Positions 11,655-25,600 of a stretch of 64,000 bases of DNA are shown piece after piece. A program made the translations under genes and the position numbers. The notes beneath the pieces are model-generated. The model saw only the letters and a list, made by a program, of their open reading frames with translations, was not told the DNA's origin and made no database searches. This DNA is from Telmatactis stephensoni (Eukaryota > Cnidaria > Anthozoa > Actiniaria > Isophelliidae), in NCBI GenBank assembly GCA_029948255.1, contig JALIZF010001823.1, positions 186,001 to 250,000 of the forward strand. Direction: 5' to 3'. Within the stretch, counting starts at the first letter, position 1, and each line of letters begins with the position of its first letter.

Positions 11655-12375
11655 TAAGTAGAACACCTCTATGAGTGACCACCTCTGTTAGGTGACCACC
11701 CTCTAATAAACGACTACTTTGTAATTGGTCATTACAGTAGAACCTCTATGAGTGACCACCTCTGTTAGGCGACCACCCTCTTATAATGACCACTTTGTAA
11801 TTGATCATTACAGTGGAACCTCTATGAGTGACCACCTCTGTTAGGCGACCACCCTCTAATAAACGACCACTTTGTAATTGGTCATTATAGTAGAACCTCT
11901 ATGAGTGACCACCTCTGTTAGGCGACCACCCTCTAATAATGACCACTTTGTAATTGATCATTACAGTGGAACCTCTATGAGTGACCACCTCTGTTAGGCG
12001 ACCACCCTCTAATAAACGACCACTTTGTAATTGGTCATTATAGTAGAACCTCTATGAGTGACCACCTCTGTTAGGCGACCACCCTCTAATAATGACCACT
12101 TTGTAATTGGTCATTACAGTAGAACCTCTATGAGTGACCACCTCTGTTAGGCGACCACCCTCTTATAATGACCACTTTGTAATTGATCATTACAGTGGAA
12201 CCTCTATGAGTGACCACCTCTGTTAGGCGACCACCCTCTAATAAACGACCACTTTGTAATTGGTCATTATAGTAGAACCTCTATGAGTGACCACCTCTGT
12301 TAGGCGACCACCCTCTAATAATGACCACTTTGTAATTGATCATTACAGTGGAACCTCTATGAGTAACCACCTTTT
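11655..12375. repeat. 76/77-bp satellite with alternating variants
   Basis: The anchor cctctatgagtg lies at 11666, 11743, 11819, 11896, 11972, 12049, 12125, 12201, 12278 and 12354, giving spacings 77,76,77,76,77,76,76,77,76. One unit type carries aataaacgaccac and ttggtcattatagtag; the other carries aataatgaccac and ttgatcattacagtgg. They alternate, so a dimer of about 153 bp is the higher-order repeat, with one interruption at 12125-12201. Confidence 0.95.
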
Positions 12376-13066
12376 TAGGTGATCATCATCACACAACAAC
12401 CACTTTTTTCCTACAGTGCATAGACCACAGAGAGGGTGGGCTTCAGGGAAGGGGGTGCAGATGGGGGTTTGAGTTAGCTTTCCCCAATGAATATCAATGT
12501 TTTGGAACACACCCATTCTAGCTTCATTTGTAGCATCGTCAGTACTTGATAAGCCCCCCTCCCCCAACAAAACTACTCTCCATGGTCCATGTAGCACGGT
12601 GGAAATTTATTTTGAAACCAAACAACTTCCACTAAAGAACATAATACAGCTAAAAATAAAATACTTGAATATCTACAAAACAAGACAAGTGATAAAAAAA
12701 ACAGTTCCTGGTCACATGAGACGAACAATTCGCAGCGCGGAACATGGTCGCATGACAAAAATTAAAATAAACATGAACCGACACCCAGTCACACCAAAAA
12801 TCTCATTCTGATGACTATCGATTTTACATTCACTGTCCAAAGCCTGATTCACACCAGCCCCAAGCATAGGCAAATAGCTTACTCAAACTCAAGCTCCAAT
12901 AGATGCTGATTCACTCAGTAATGGACTGCTAATTAGCAGTGCTTGGCTTTTCTCATAAAGCCATACACAGACTCAGTAATGAACTGCTTAGAGCAGTTGT
13001 TACTATGAATGTGAAAACATCTGTACTATGTCACACTATTTTGACTGGTCAACGGCAATGTCTTCT

Positions 13067-13290
13067 AGAGCAGTTTTCGTAGTAGTGGAAAACTTGCTGC
13101 TCAGTACCGTGACTGTGTCAGTGCCACAATGTCTATAACAACATTTGAAATTCCTGCCATAATTGCACCGTGCCATTTTCACAGTTACATGAAATCTGCT
13201 CTATATCTAATCAAAATACTGAGAAATGGCACAGCACAACATGGCATGATTGCAAATATTTTTTCACAGATATAAGAAATCTGTTCTATT
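13067..13290. mobile_element. Degenerate MITEs, gagcagattt family
   Basis: A copy from about 13067 to 13202 runs from agagcagttttcgtag to gaaatctgctct, with the family's central motif atttgaaattcctgcc. A second, eroded half-copy follows to about 13290 (ataagaaatctgttct). Lies between the MRE11 stop codon and the satellite. Confidence 0.65.
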
Positions 13291-13605
13291 TGCAGTGCTT
13301 GCATTTTCTCACACCCATGTGATAAATACAAAATTGAGTCTGTATATGTTACTACAAACTGATTCCTTAAGTCATAGTTTTCACTCTTTTGTAGTGGTTT
13401 GTAACTAGCAACAGTGTGTAGGTGACCACCACAGGAATCCCAACTGAGGAGCGAACAGACCGTAGCTAGCGGGCGACCACCACAGGAACTCCAACTGAGG
13501 AGTGAACAGACCAACTTATGGAATAAGTTTAATGTTACTAGATGTGCTTATGCTTATGTTCCAAGTGCAAACCAGGCTTCACGGATTGTATTCTATCATG
13601 GTGTA

Positions 13606-16600
13606 CTATCTTCTTGCTTTCTTCTTACTTGGTTCTGGCATATCGAATGGATTGTCTGAATCATCACTTTCAACCTGAGGAAAAGAAACATTTTAGAAAC
13701 TCAGAGCAACTCACAATACAGGCATCCCATTTCTGTCCTTGAATATGTAACATGGAAATACAAGAAGTCACTTCTGATATCTTTGAATTAGAAGATTAAA
13801 CAACTTTCATCCCCCAACATGAATTCAATGCATTCACATATTCATGTAATTTGTTGTTGTTCTTGTTGTTATCTATATACCACTTTTATCACTTTTTGGG
13901 AGCAAGGATGGCACAGTTGGTTAGTGTGCGGCCTTCGGTGTGAGAGGTCCCGAGTTCGATTCCCAGTGACTTCACATCCTTGTTTCAACTTCTTTCCTTT
14001 CCGTGTAGCTTTAATTAGCTTTAAATACCCGTAAAAAGGAGCACTGATGGATAGAGGGGGTAGAGGGCACACCTTTGAAAGCTTAAACAAGAGCCCCTGG
14101 CTTGGGAGAATTCGGCAACCACTCTCCATTCTTTGAAGTAAAATAAATTAACCTTTACCTTTACTACATAGAGCAGATTTTATATGAGTGTGAAAGCAGC
14201 ACCACAAGCTAGGTGACGGCATGGTTACCACACAAATTTCAAATGTTTTTATAGACATCACAGTATTGACACAGTAATGACATGGCACAGGATGGCACAG
14301 TACATGTTTCACACTCATACAAAATGTGCTCTGTGTCAGGGTCCACACAACAGATTTAGTTGCACAATTGACCTTGGCTCCAGTCAAAGTGTGGCTCTGT
14401 GGTTTTAGTTAATAGATCAGATCACACACATCAGGATCTCCCTTACTCTTCCTGAATAGTGGTGTGTATTCTTAAATTACATCCCTTCAATGCTGGGTTC
14501 ACGTGTGACAAGATGGTTTAACGCCTTTATCCAAGAAGAAGTAAAGGTTTAGCCATTTGTCATATAGTCACAAAGGCAGCAGCTTTTCCTCAATTATTGA
14601 CCTTGAGTGTTGTTCAAGCCAGAAATTGAACACCTGGATCTTAAGCACTGAGGAAGGATTCTGAACCAACTGTGCAAAGCTGTTCACTAGTTTTGTGCTA
14701 CAATTCCCTCTTTGGAATTCAAGACACACAACAAACCTGTCAAAAACAGGTATCACCTACAATATTTGAGTTGATAAGAAAAATATATACTAACATCATA
14801 CTGTACTCCTTTCTTTTTCAGTCTAGAGGTTGGAGCAGCTTTCATTCTAGAAAAAGATAGCAAAAGAAAGTGACAGTGTAAGTATACACATTAATATATG
14901 TATAATGAGTAGCCAAGTTATGATGTCCTGGAATCAGATGGCTAAATTTAGTGACTTACTGTGTACTTGTCTTGAAGTTTGATTGATTAACGTTGAATCC
15001 ATCCTCATCATCTGAACTGCTGATCACCTACAATGAACAGATAGATTATTGTCATATAACCCGTATTTGGATCCATGTGCGCTCTTAAGAAAACCTTTAT
15101 AAAAAGTTACGTCAGCAGGGCCAGATGGCTTTTCGAAAGTGGTCCAGAAAAAGCCATATCTGGACCTGGACCCACGCGCGCCAAAAATACAAATAAAATG
15201 GTGATAAAACCAGTCATATGATAAAATGTTTATTGACTGAGTTAGGTCCGACCAGATGAGAAAATATTTGGCTCTTGCTCATTTGTATTGACCTTGCTGT
15301 GGTCAGTCCTCGAGCCAAAACTTTTCCCATGTCGCCCTCCCACTCAGTCGATAAGTACATAATATAGTCTATTTCAGTCTATATATGTAATATCCTTCCT
15401 TCCTTCCATCCACCCATCCATTCTGTTTATTCATTCATTTCAAGAAGACCCCACCAACCTCTGGTAAAAATACAAAGGACACTAGGTCCTCACTTATTAT
15501 TGCTGATCAACTATGAAGTTCTCAATCTACTCCTCAAACATAAATGGAGAAGTTGATGTCATTTTAGTTGTTCCCACATAGACCTACATATAAAAGATTT
15601 TGACAAAACAGGAGAAAGAGCAGAGAGTAATGTTTGTTATGTATTGAAGGTAACAAGGTGAAAATGGGGTATGTCTTCATTTGTATGACAGAGAGAAAGA
15701 TCAGTCAGTGACAACCAACAGATGTGTAAAAGGAATGAGCAAGTACTTAAGAAAGAAGAGGACCAATAAGTAAACAAAGAAATAGAATGTTTCTTACTGT
15801 TGCATCATGTTTGCTGCTTCCTGAGCCAAATGTGAATGCTGCAAAAATAGCAACAAATATATTAAAATTGAGGAAAAAGGGAAGGAAAGATAAAAGTAGA
15901 GAAAGTGAATGTAGGGATGAATGAATGAATAAATGAATGAATATAGGATGGATGAATGAATGAATGAATGAATGGACAAATGAATAAATGAATGAATATT
16001 GCATTGCCAATGGAATAATAAATGAAGAATGGGCAGATAGTGTGGATGAATAAATGAATAAATAATTGCATGGGTGGAAGAAGCAGATGTGAAAGGCTGA
16101 AAAAAGACAAATTGAAAAATTATGGAAAAAAACATACAATCAGTTATAAGAGAATTCTTTTTTCTCGAAGCAGCAGTTTCTTTTCCTTTTTGTGCCCCTC
16201 TACCCCTGCCACGCCCTTCTCCTCGTCCACGGCCCCCTCTACTGCCTCTTCCTCTTCCTCGTTGGCTTGCAGCTTCTCCTCTTCCTCTACCTGCAAAAGG
16301 TTTCAATGAAGTTGCTGTTATCAGTGAACTTTCTGTTTTGAGTTGCTTTGGTTATGTTGTTGTTATTGTTGCTGCTCTATTGCTGTGGTGATATAATTAC
16401 TTTCTTGAGGAAGTTATCCTTCAGCAGCGTGCTAAGAACAGAGCTGATTGCTTCTGTGATACAGTTGTTTTTGTTGTTATTTGTTATTGTTGCAACTATA
16501 CTAAAACAGAGGTTCCAAATCCTGAAAAATGGTGGAAAATAGCAAATACTCTCTGTGGGTATCTTTTCCTACTGTTGACAAGTTTGGGGTTCCTGTGTTA

Positions 16601-19600
16601 GAGAAACTCAATGTACCTCTTTTACTTGGTGGTTTAGAGTTTGCAGAGATACTGGAATCATCACTCAAGTCATCATCATCATCATCATCACGAATGGTAG
16701 ATTTTGACTGCTCCGCCAGTACCTGGAATACAAAGGTTGTAACATTCTTTATTGGCTATCCCTAGTTACAGTGCTATGCTTTGAACCGTTGCCACTACCA
16801 CCAAGTTTTTGATTACTTTTTGACATCTTTTTGACAACTTTGAATACCGCTAACCAATTAGATATCGGCGCTTCACTTTGATGTCTCGATAGGCGGAGTT
16901 TGTACATCGAGGTAATAATGTATGATGTACTCCATCTATCAAGACATCAAAGTGAAGCGCCGATATCTAATTGGTTAGCGGTATTCAAAGTTGTCAAAAA
17001 GATGTCAAAAAGTAATAAAAAACTTGGTGGTAGTGGCAACGGTTCGAAGCGTAGCACTGTCAGTAACTCTTGTAAAAATATGTTGGACAAAAACTAGATT
17101 ACACACCTTTCTAACTTCCTCTTCTTCTTCATCATTTCTCTGTTCCTCACGCTGTCTCCGCTTTTCCACAAATTTCCTTGCTTCAATCTCAATCTCATCA
17201 CCAGCCAAGTTGTTTCTCTGCTTGAGGTGCTTTTGTGCCTGGTTCAGCTGCCAATTCACCAGCGTACCAATGGCTTCATTTTCATCCTTGTCAACAAACT
17301 CACGCAAGGCTTGGGCCATTCTGTTCTCCGATAATATGGAAAGTTCCAAAGCCTGTTTGGAAAAAAGGCATTGAGCAATTATTGGACTATTTGTCAGAGA
17401 AACAAGATTTTCCTAGCAAGCCTCCTAGCAAGCCACCTTCATCTACAGGGACTCAGGTTCAATTATGAGTGCACAAGAAACATATTGAATTTAACATCAA
17501 TGTCAAAGAAGTTACTGTTTCTTCTAATTATAGATGAACCACTTTTAATTAACACATTTTGAAAAATGAAAAATAAAAACTGAAAAGGTATGTGTGCAGT
17601 ACATGGTAGGCACTTATACTGCTTGCATAAACATGTAGTTTTCTTTTGCTGTCCCCAAACTAGTAAGAGCCAGTGAACGTTTATGGTTTAGAAATCATAA
17701 GACAATCTGGATGATAGCCTAAGTTGAAAGCATCAAAATACATACAGGTTTTGGTTGAAAATGTTTCAAGTGCAACCACTTTGCAAGCAGTTTAACAGCA
17801 GTGTTATAATACATGTACCTCTGCCCTAGAAACACACACAACAAAGTACAGTAGGCTTACATTGTCATTGGATGTCAAATATTCTTTGATCAAGTCTTCC
17901 ATTCTAATGTTGTCTAGAGCTTCTGGACGTAGATGCAACATTCTTTCATCTACATCTGGTCGAATATGGGTGTCTGCAATAACAGAAATGGCAAATGTAT
18001 TATGGAAACTAATTACTATTCAAAAATGGCAATGATGAGAATGACAACAGCCATCTCTCCACAATGGCCAACATCTTCTGATCTGTCAATCTCACCATCA
18101 ATCTGATCCATGCATTTACACAGTTATCTGTATTTGATACCTCTGAACAACGACCATAACTCACAAAGTCCAGCCTTTCCAAGACCCACTATTGAAATCC
18201 ATTCCATACATTTACTCTTGACTAATTTTTAATTTTGATACCACTGTACAATAGCCACCACAGACTATACAACAACACAACTTTCCAAAACCCACTCTCA
18301 ATATCCGTTCCAACGACTGCCATTCCATAATGACTACTAAATCTATCCCAAAAGTGGCCAATGAGGACACTTTTGTCTGCAACTCAACATTAAATAAATA
18401 AACAAAATATAATTTTGACAAGCTTACCTCTCTTTTTCACTTCCTTTTTCCTATAAAACAGCAGAATGTCTTTAGGGTTTGCTACCCTGTCTACAAACTG
18501 CTGTCCAAATCTCTGAGTACTGAATGAACTGAAACCACCACTATAATCAACCTTCCATTATCAAATCAAAGGATGAACAAAGAAAACACAAAGGAAAATG
18601 AGAGGATGAAAGCAAGTGGCATAGAATTACAAAGTACATGATAAATAAATTGAGATGGACGGCAATGACTTCAGATTGACAGCCTAACAATTTTCAGCAA
18701 CAACAAAAAAGATTTGACCATATCATATTTTTATCATATCTTAAAAAACTCATTAAGAATTCATAAGGCAAACACAATGAAAATCGCCACCGTGACGAGT
18801 GTCTTTATATCTGATAAAGATTCGGCCTAATTTACATCAACTTTAACCTCGATTTTCTCCAAGATAAATGAAGTTATTTTTTATCTTCTTTTAGAGAACA
18901 ACTCTAATATGTGTTGGAGTTTTTTAAGCCGTATAAAGAACTTGAGATCATGTTTTATCGGTATAAAGATCCGAGCCTACGGCTCAGATATATATTATAT
19001 CCGATAAAACACTATTTCTCGTTCTTTATACTATACATTATTATATTTTATCACATCATTGGATAAACTTACTCTGAGTCTAATAAGAGGTTTATTAGGT
19101 TGTCGTCTGTTTCCTGTGTGTTCACTTTCTGCCTTGGATATTAGTTGCTCAACCTGATTCAAAACAATAAATCACAACAATAGTTCATCTAATTCACTCA
19201 ATCCATCTAGAACAAGTAGAAAATTTACATTCAAAAATAAGAGATGGACAGTTAAAGAAAACGTCTGAGTGGATTTCTTGGCTTTTATGAGAAAATTTCA
19301 AGGTGTCGGAAGGTCAAAGGCAGGAGTAAAAATAGGCAACTTTGACTCATGAGACATCCAGTAAGCTGAAATTATTGCCCAAAAATCAGTTCTTTTCTTC
19401 TTTCTGCAGAACTCTGCTTCTGGCACAAGGGAAAGTCAATATCAAACAACAACTGAGTCGAGTCAAAAAGAATCAATGAAATTTCTCCCCTCTAAAAGGC
19501 TCACTAAACATTTATCATGTCATTTCTCCATATGATATATACAGATCAGAACAACCCAGCATATACCACAAGTAACCCAAACCCACACATAAAGAGTCTG

Positions 19601-22600
19601 GTAAGCTTGTGAGTCCACTAGCAGAGTTCCCACTCTTTTGGTAAAACAAAATTTCCTGACTTTTCATTGACCAAATCTCATTTTCCACTGCCTTTTTACT
19701 GAACACAAATTTAAAACAATTTCTATAATTCCACCAATGTCAGTCTACAAGATTATTAAAGCAGTAAAGGTTCATGGAATTCCAAAGCCATGCTGCTCAA
19801 AGGATTGTTTGACCTTTCCAACACAAAATTCTCTGACTTTTCATTGACTTTTGTAACATTTTGACAATTTCCCTGACCAAATTAAAAATTCCCTGACAAT
19901 TTCCTGACCTTAAAAATTTTAGGAATTCCCTGACTTTTCAAGGTCAGTGGGAATCCTGACTAGTGATACTTTGGATGAGTGATGACATCACTACAGTGTG
20001 TATCTTCATTCTTTCCTTAGAGTTTCATTTTAAATTGTTTTGACCTTATGCTTTATCACTCAACCAAAATATCCAACATGTACCAGTGATCCATCTTTTT
20101 ACCTTATCAGTAAGAAATGCCATGACTTTCTGTTCCTCTGTTGGATCCAAGTCAGTCTCACTAAGTACAATGTCTTCCATGTAAAATGGTCTGACTGTTG
20201 TCAGTGGAACCTTGGTGATCTGAAAGGCTTTGTCTGCTTTGATTTCTAGAATACCAACATGCCTAAAAGATAACATAATAAAGCAAACTCACATTGACCG
20301 TATCTAACACTGGTAACTAAAAACAGTTTTTAACTGATGAAATTGAGTCCAACAGTGTACATTTCCCCCTCCCCCATTTTTTCTGTTTTTTATCTCCCGT
20401 CTGCTCATTATGTTCTGTTTTATGTAATGTTTAAAGTCTGACAATGGGGACTTGATGGAGGTTGAAGTCTGCACAATTAGTTCCAGTCTGAGGTGCGCAG
20501 TCTAACAATACAGTCTATGACTACCAGAGCCTTGAATAGGTGGTTACCAGCAGTTTTTACCACCGGCTACTTTACAGAGTGTAACTTTATGTCTTATCTC
20601 TTACATCAGCTATTTTAGAATGGATTCCATATTTCGTTTTTACAAACAGCCAGCTGTTTTTCAAAGTCAGCTTCCTAATTTAAAAATTACTAAAACCCCT
20701 GGAACACTATGGTTTTTCTTCTTATATAACTTTGTGAAATTCTTCACATAATCAGCTGACAGGTATACTCACTTCTTCTGTGATTCTCCAAGTGACAGTG
20801 ATGTGGCAACAGATGATCCTGGCTGTGTGATGTAGAATGGTAGGGTGGGGTCATCGGCATGGACTGGCTCTATTAGGCACTCATGCTCGTGGCCCCAGAA
20901 TATCAAATCCAGGAAAGGATCCAGGAATTTCTCAGGAATATAGTTGGTTTGACCATGTTTTGCTCTGATAGGTATGAAAATTTAGACATTAGATATCTGA
21001 GTTACTGTATAGTTCTACTGTACTGAGAAACTATCTTCAGTTTTATCCTTTGGGAAATCAGTCTGAAGACTGTATATATGCATGCACTGTTGTTTTTTGT
21101 GCCACAAAGAATTTATAATTTGTAATAATTTAATATAATTCAATTTAATATTTAACAAATTGAAGATGGTTTTGAGTTGTCTGTCCTCTTATTGACACAC
21201 TCAATTCATTTTTTACAACAATTATTTGAGATAAAAGTAAAAAAAATCCTTATCAAACGGGGCAACAGAATGAGCGCACGCGCTGAAACGCGTCAGCAGT
21301 GTGTTTGTCCTCTTATTGACACACTCTAATCAACCAATCAGATCGCGAGATTAGTATCAAGACAGTGTTGTAAAAAATTCAATATAATCTAATAATTTAT
21401 TATGACAAGGTGGCTGGGGGTGACTGTAAGTTGGGTTCCACTGTATCATGAAAACGACACATGTCTTAAATCTTTACAAGATTAAGTGTGATCTCTTATT
21501 GTTAGGCCAAAGGGAAGTGGCTAATGAACGTGTAGCAGGGAGGCCATATTAACAGAGTGGCTGTTATTAAGGCATGGTTTCACTATATTTACTATCATGA
21601 TATGATTCATGTTAAATTATGTTATTCATAAAAATGTATATACTGTGTATGACAGAGATGGGGGGGGGGGGGTTGGGCACTGAACCCACTTTTCACAAGA
21701 ACTGATATTGATAGTAAGAATACAGTTATAAAAGCTTGGACACTGACAAATTTTGTATTGTCAAGAACTTAGCCCCCTCACTTTCACACATGTTCTGCTG
21801 TCCTTGTATATTTTTCTGAAACCATTTTTGTGGTTACTGGCTTTATGCCAGTAACACACTATGTCATGGGCTTCAAGGGTGCGTGCGTGCATGCGTAATT
21901 CGGAAATCCCTGAAGTAGAGCCGAATTGTCAAGCCGAAAGATATGCGAACTTTGTTCGCCCGTCCGAGGGTGTTGAAGTCGATTATTAACTAGACGCACT
22001 CGTGCGTTCACTTGTGCCCATGTAAAAGAAGCCCAAAACCAGCTTAAAAAGGACATTTAGATGAGCTGCCACTAGAGTAAGAGCGATTGACATGTTGTCG
22101 TTAATAAACTTTTTAACAAGACGCGGTACGCACCTCGAACCTTACACTGGTTGCCTGTAGTTCAACAAGCCGCAGTAGTAAAGATCTTTAATTTGTCTGT
22201 CAACAGCTATTAGTGTTTGCCTTTGTCTTTCTATTATCATGCATGGTATTATTATATATCTCACATGCAAAAATATTACCTGCTAATATACCAGTTTATT
22301 CAACTTTTTATTTCACTGTATATCTAAATTGTTTGCTGTAAAGACTTCTACAACGGCGTTTTTGACACAACAAATCGTGTATTTTTTCGTTCATGTTTCA
22401 GATGTTTTATCCATTACGTGACCAAACGCATCAGGTCAAATAGAACATAAAAAAATATTGAATTTCAATAAACTTACCAAGGGCACTAGGACAAAGTCAG
22501 TGTGTGTGTATGCACTAGTCGAAGTAAACCCCTACCCCTACCCCCACCCCCAACCAGGGACAGGCCTTGAAATGTGTCTATATCTATATTTGGATTTGAG

Positions 22601-25600
22601 GCCAGTAACCACATGGCCTCATAGAGGTCTATTTTTATATGTGTATTACCTATTTTGATGCAAAACAAGCAAGTTAAACCATGAATCTGGATCTTCTTTA
22701 GGTCTTAACATCTTAACTTTCTGATGTAAGAATGTTCTATGCAGTCTTTCATCACGGACAGACCCAAGGCCATACAATGCCATCTTGGCAGTTCCCTTTT
22801 GTAACAGGATAGGTGAAATTACAATGTCATCAACGGAGGCTGGACGTCCAAAGTAGTTAACTAAACCACAAACACTGAGCAAATCCAGAGCACATAGATT
22901 GCCATCCTGTTGAAATTTCAATCAAGATTATTACTTAATAATAAATAAAGAGTACACTGAGAATAGGCCTACAAACATCAGGCCTGACTTCTTGAAAGCC
23001 TGACTAGTGCCACTCCATATAACACGCGTACTGATTGGCTGGCTACCATGTTTATATCAGAAGACAGACATGGCTCACACAAAAAATGTCATTAATGTTT
23101 TATAAAAGCAATATAAAACGACCGCTTATGTCTGTGTACTCTGATATAAACACCCTGGAAGATGTAGAGCACTCAAAAAAGCAAGAGAAACACTCAAGTA
23201 CGCCTCGTGTTCCTAAGCTTGCTTTCCTCTTGCTCTGTATTAGCACTATCAAGAACTGGCCCCATTTCACACTTCCAAGTGAGAGGTTCACATACCCCAG
23301 CTGGGTCGTCATGGTTACCATGGATAGAAAACACTGGCATTGATATATTTAGATTTGGATCTTCATAATTAACTACAGGAAATCTGTGAACAACAGCAAC
23401 AAAAACAGTCAAATACTTCCAGAAGATGAATGGCACGGGAATCAGGATTTCATGATATAGTACTAGCACTAAATTCAAAATAGGCCAAGAGTATTCAATC
23501 ATGGATTGTAAGGACAGGTCACTGTTAAGACCAGTACACAGGGAGGCTTTTGCTCACGAGCTATGGCGTGCCAGATGTGAAGCTCCTTTGCTTGTACCAC
23601 AGAGTTCATTGTTACCTTTCTCAAGAGCAGAATTTTGAACCCATGAAATGGTCACAATATTAGAATGGTTAAATATCAAGAAGCAAGATCTGGAGGCAAA
23701 TTAACCAAAACTGAAACATGTCCTATTATGAGTATTGGTTGTGCAGATGGAGCATGTCCTGGGACAAAAACCCTTGTTACCAGTTGGATAAAGTACTTTA
23801 AAAAGGTAGAGAATACACTCTTCAAACTCCTGGAAAATCACTTTCAAGTGTATGCCAACTGGTGTGTGTGTGTGATGTGTAATGGGAGATGGGGTTAAAA
23901 ACTGACCACACTTGATTACAGCACATCATGGCCATTTACGGTACCCCATGACATGACCAAATAGGAAACATCTTACATAAAACACAAACCTCTCCACGTA
24001 AATGGCCTTTTTAGTCTACTAGATGTGCCTTATAGTCCAGCAATTTGGTGCAAGAATTGTTCACTTTGAGGTAAAAGCACCAAATTTGGCACAGTTGTAG
24101 TATTCGATGAGCTGATTAATTTAAGCTATGGATCCCACCTGAATTCGTCCAGGGGGGGTCAAATTTGACACTTAGGGGGGTAGGGTAGGTCAAATCTACC
24201 AAGAAAATTATAAAATGCAGACAACACCACCCAGACAGTGCTAAACATACCAAAAGTTTGCTGTTGGATCTGTTTGTTAAGTCTAGCTATGGATCCATCC
24301 AAGATTCGATCAGGGGGGGCTAAATATTTCACTCTGGGGGGTAGGGTAAGTCAAATTTACCTAAAATAATCTAAAATACAGACAACACTACCCGGACAGT
24401 GTGAAACTTACCAAAAGTTTGCTTTTAGATCTGTTTGTTAATTCTAGCTATAACACCGTCCAATTTTTTATCAGGGGGGTTGAGTATCACACTTAGGGGG
24501 GGTAGGGTAAGTCAAATTTAACTGGGCTAAAACAACCTAAAATGGAGACAGCACCACCCAGACAGTACGAAACATACCAAAAGTTTGCTATTGAATCTGT
24601 TTGTCAATTCTAGCTATGGCACTGTCCAATATTCTCTTGGGGGGAGCTAAATGTTACACTTAGGGGGGTAGGGTAAGTCAAATTGACCTAAAATATTTTA
24701 AAATGCAGACAACACTACCCAGACAGTATGAAACATACCAGAACTTTGCTATTAGATCTGTTTGTTAGTTCTAGTTATGGTTCCACCCAACAGCCCAACA
24801 AAATATTCAGTACGAGGCTCAGGGGAATAATGCTTAGTGGTGAGCAACTAAACAAATGTTCAGTCTCGCACCACAAAGCATTATTCCCCAGAGCCTCAAA
24901 CTGATTCTTTTGTGTGTGGCAACTCAAACATATGTCGAAAGTGGACTATTCAAAACACAGAAAATATTTTCCAGACAGCGCCAGGCATACCAGAATGTTT
25001 TAGATCTCTTAGCTCCTGCTTATATGGCGAAAAGTTGTCTCGGCTAACCGAGTTACCCTGGGCGAGATGACTTTTCGTGTATTTCTCCTATGGAGAATTT
25101 AACTCATCTCAGTTTTCATTTTTTTAAAATGAAACAACTCAGGGATGAGTTGTCTCGTCTCGATCGGCTGATAGGGTAACCCTGGCAGGCAGAACAAGTT
25201 TCTCATATAAACACATAACTCGCCTGCCCAGGGCGAGACAGCTCGAACAAAAACAAAGGAAATGTTTCATTCCTTGTCTCCGGGGCCAAAGTATTACTTC
25301 ATTCCATGTACATGCTCTGTGAAATTGTCTCGGGGTGGGGGACGTCTTCGATAGACGTGACAACCTTTCTCCATATAAACAGGGCCTAAATTAATTCTAG
25401 CCATGCATCCATCCAAAATTCTATCTGAGGTGGTCAGAGGTGGGGAAAGGGAGTTGGGACACTAAGGGGGGAGAGTAAGGCAAATTTAGCTAAAAACGTG
25501 AAATACAGCTAATTGTAACGAGAAAGTGTCAAAAGGTACCAGCAAATTAATTAATGAAGAGATCGGCTGATTAATATTTGGTACAGATCTCCCAAAATAT

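Larger units (their letters stand above)
11046..13605. other. Convergent intergenic region, FSTL1 to MRE11
   Basis: Contains the FSTL1 poly(A) signal (11128-11133), a GC-rich hairpin at 11520-11650, the 76/77-bp satellite (11655-12375) and MITE copies near 13067-13290. The minus-strand ORF at 12343-12597 has no recognised family and is not called. Confidence 0.55.

Noticed and set aside
590..12375. CRISPR-like interpretation of the tandem arrays
   Set aside because: The units are contiguous tandem repeats without unique spacers, and the DNA is animal nuclear.
12343..12597. Minus-strand ORF beside the 76/77-bp array
   Set aside because: No recognised domain; partly overlaps the last satellite unit.
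13909..13963. tRNA gene
   Set aside because: A and B boxes are present, but no cloverleaf with a proper acceptor stem is evident; followed by a repeat body with a reverse copy at 30624, so it is a SINE.
15747..16306. Minus-strand ORFs of 130-170 codons rich in Phe, Ile, His and Ser
   Set aside because: They run through the ATGA microsatellite and only overlap the true MRE11 exons 14 and 15 (RG-rich segment at 16138-16290).
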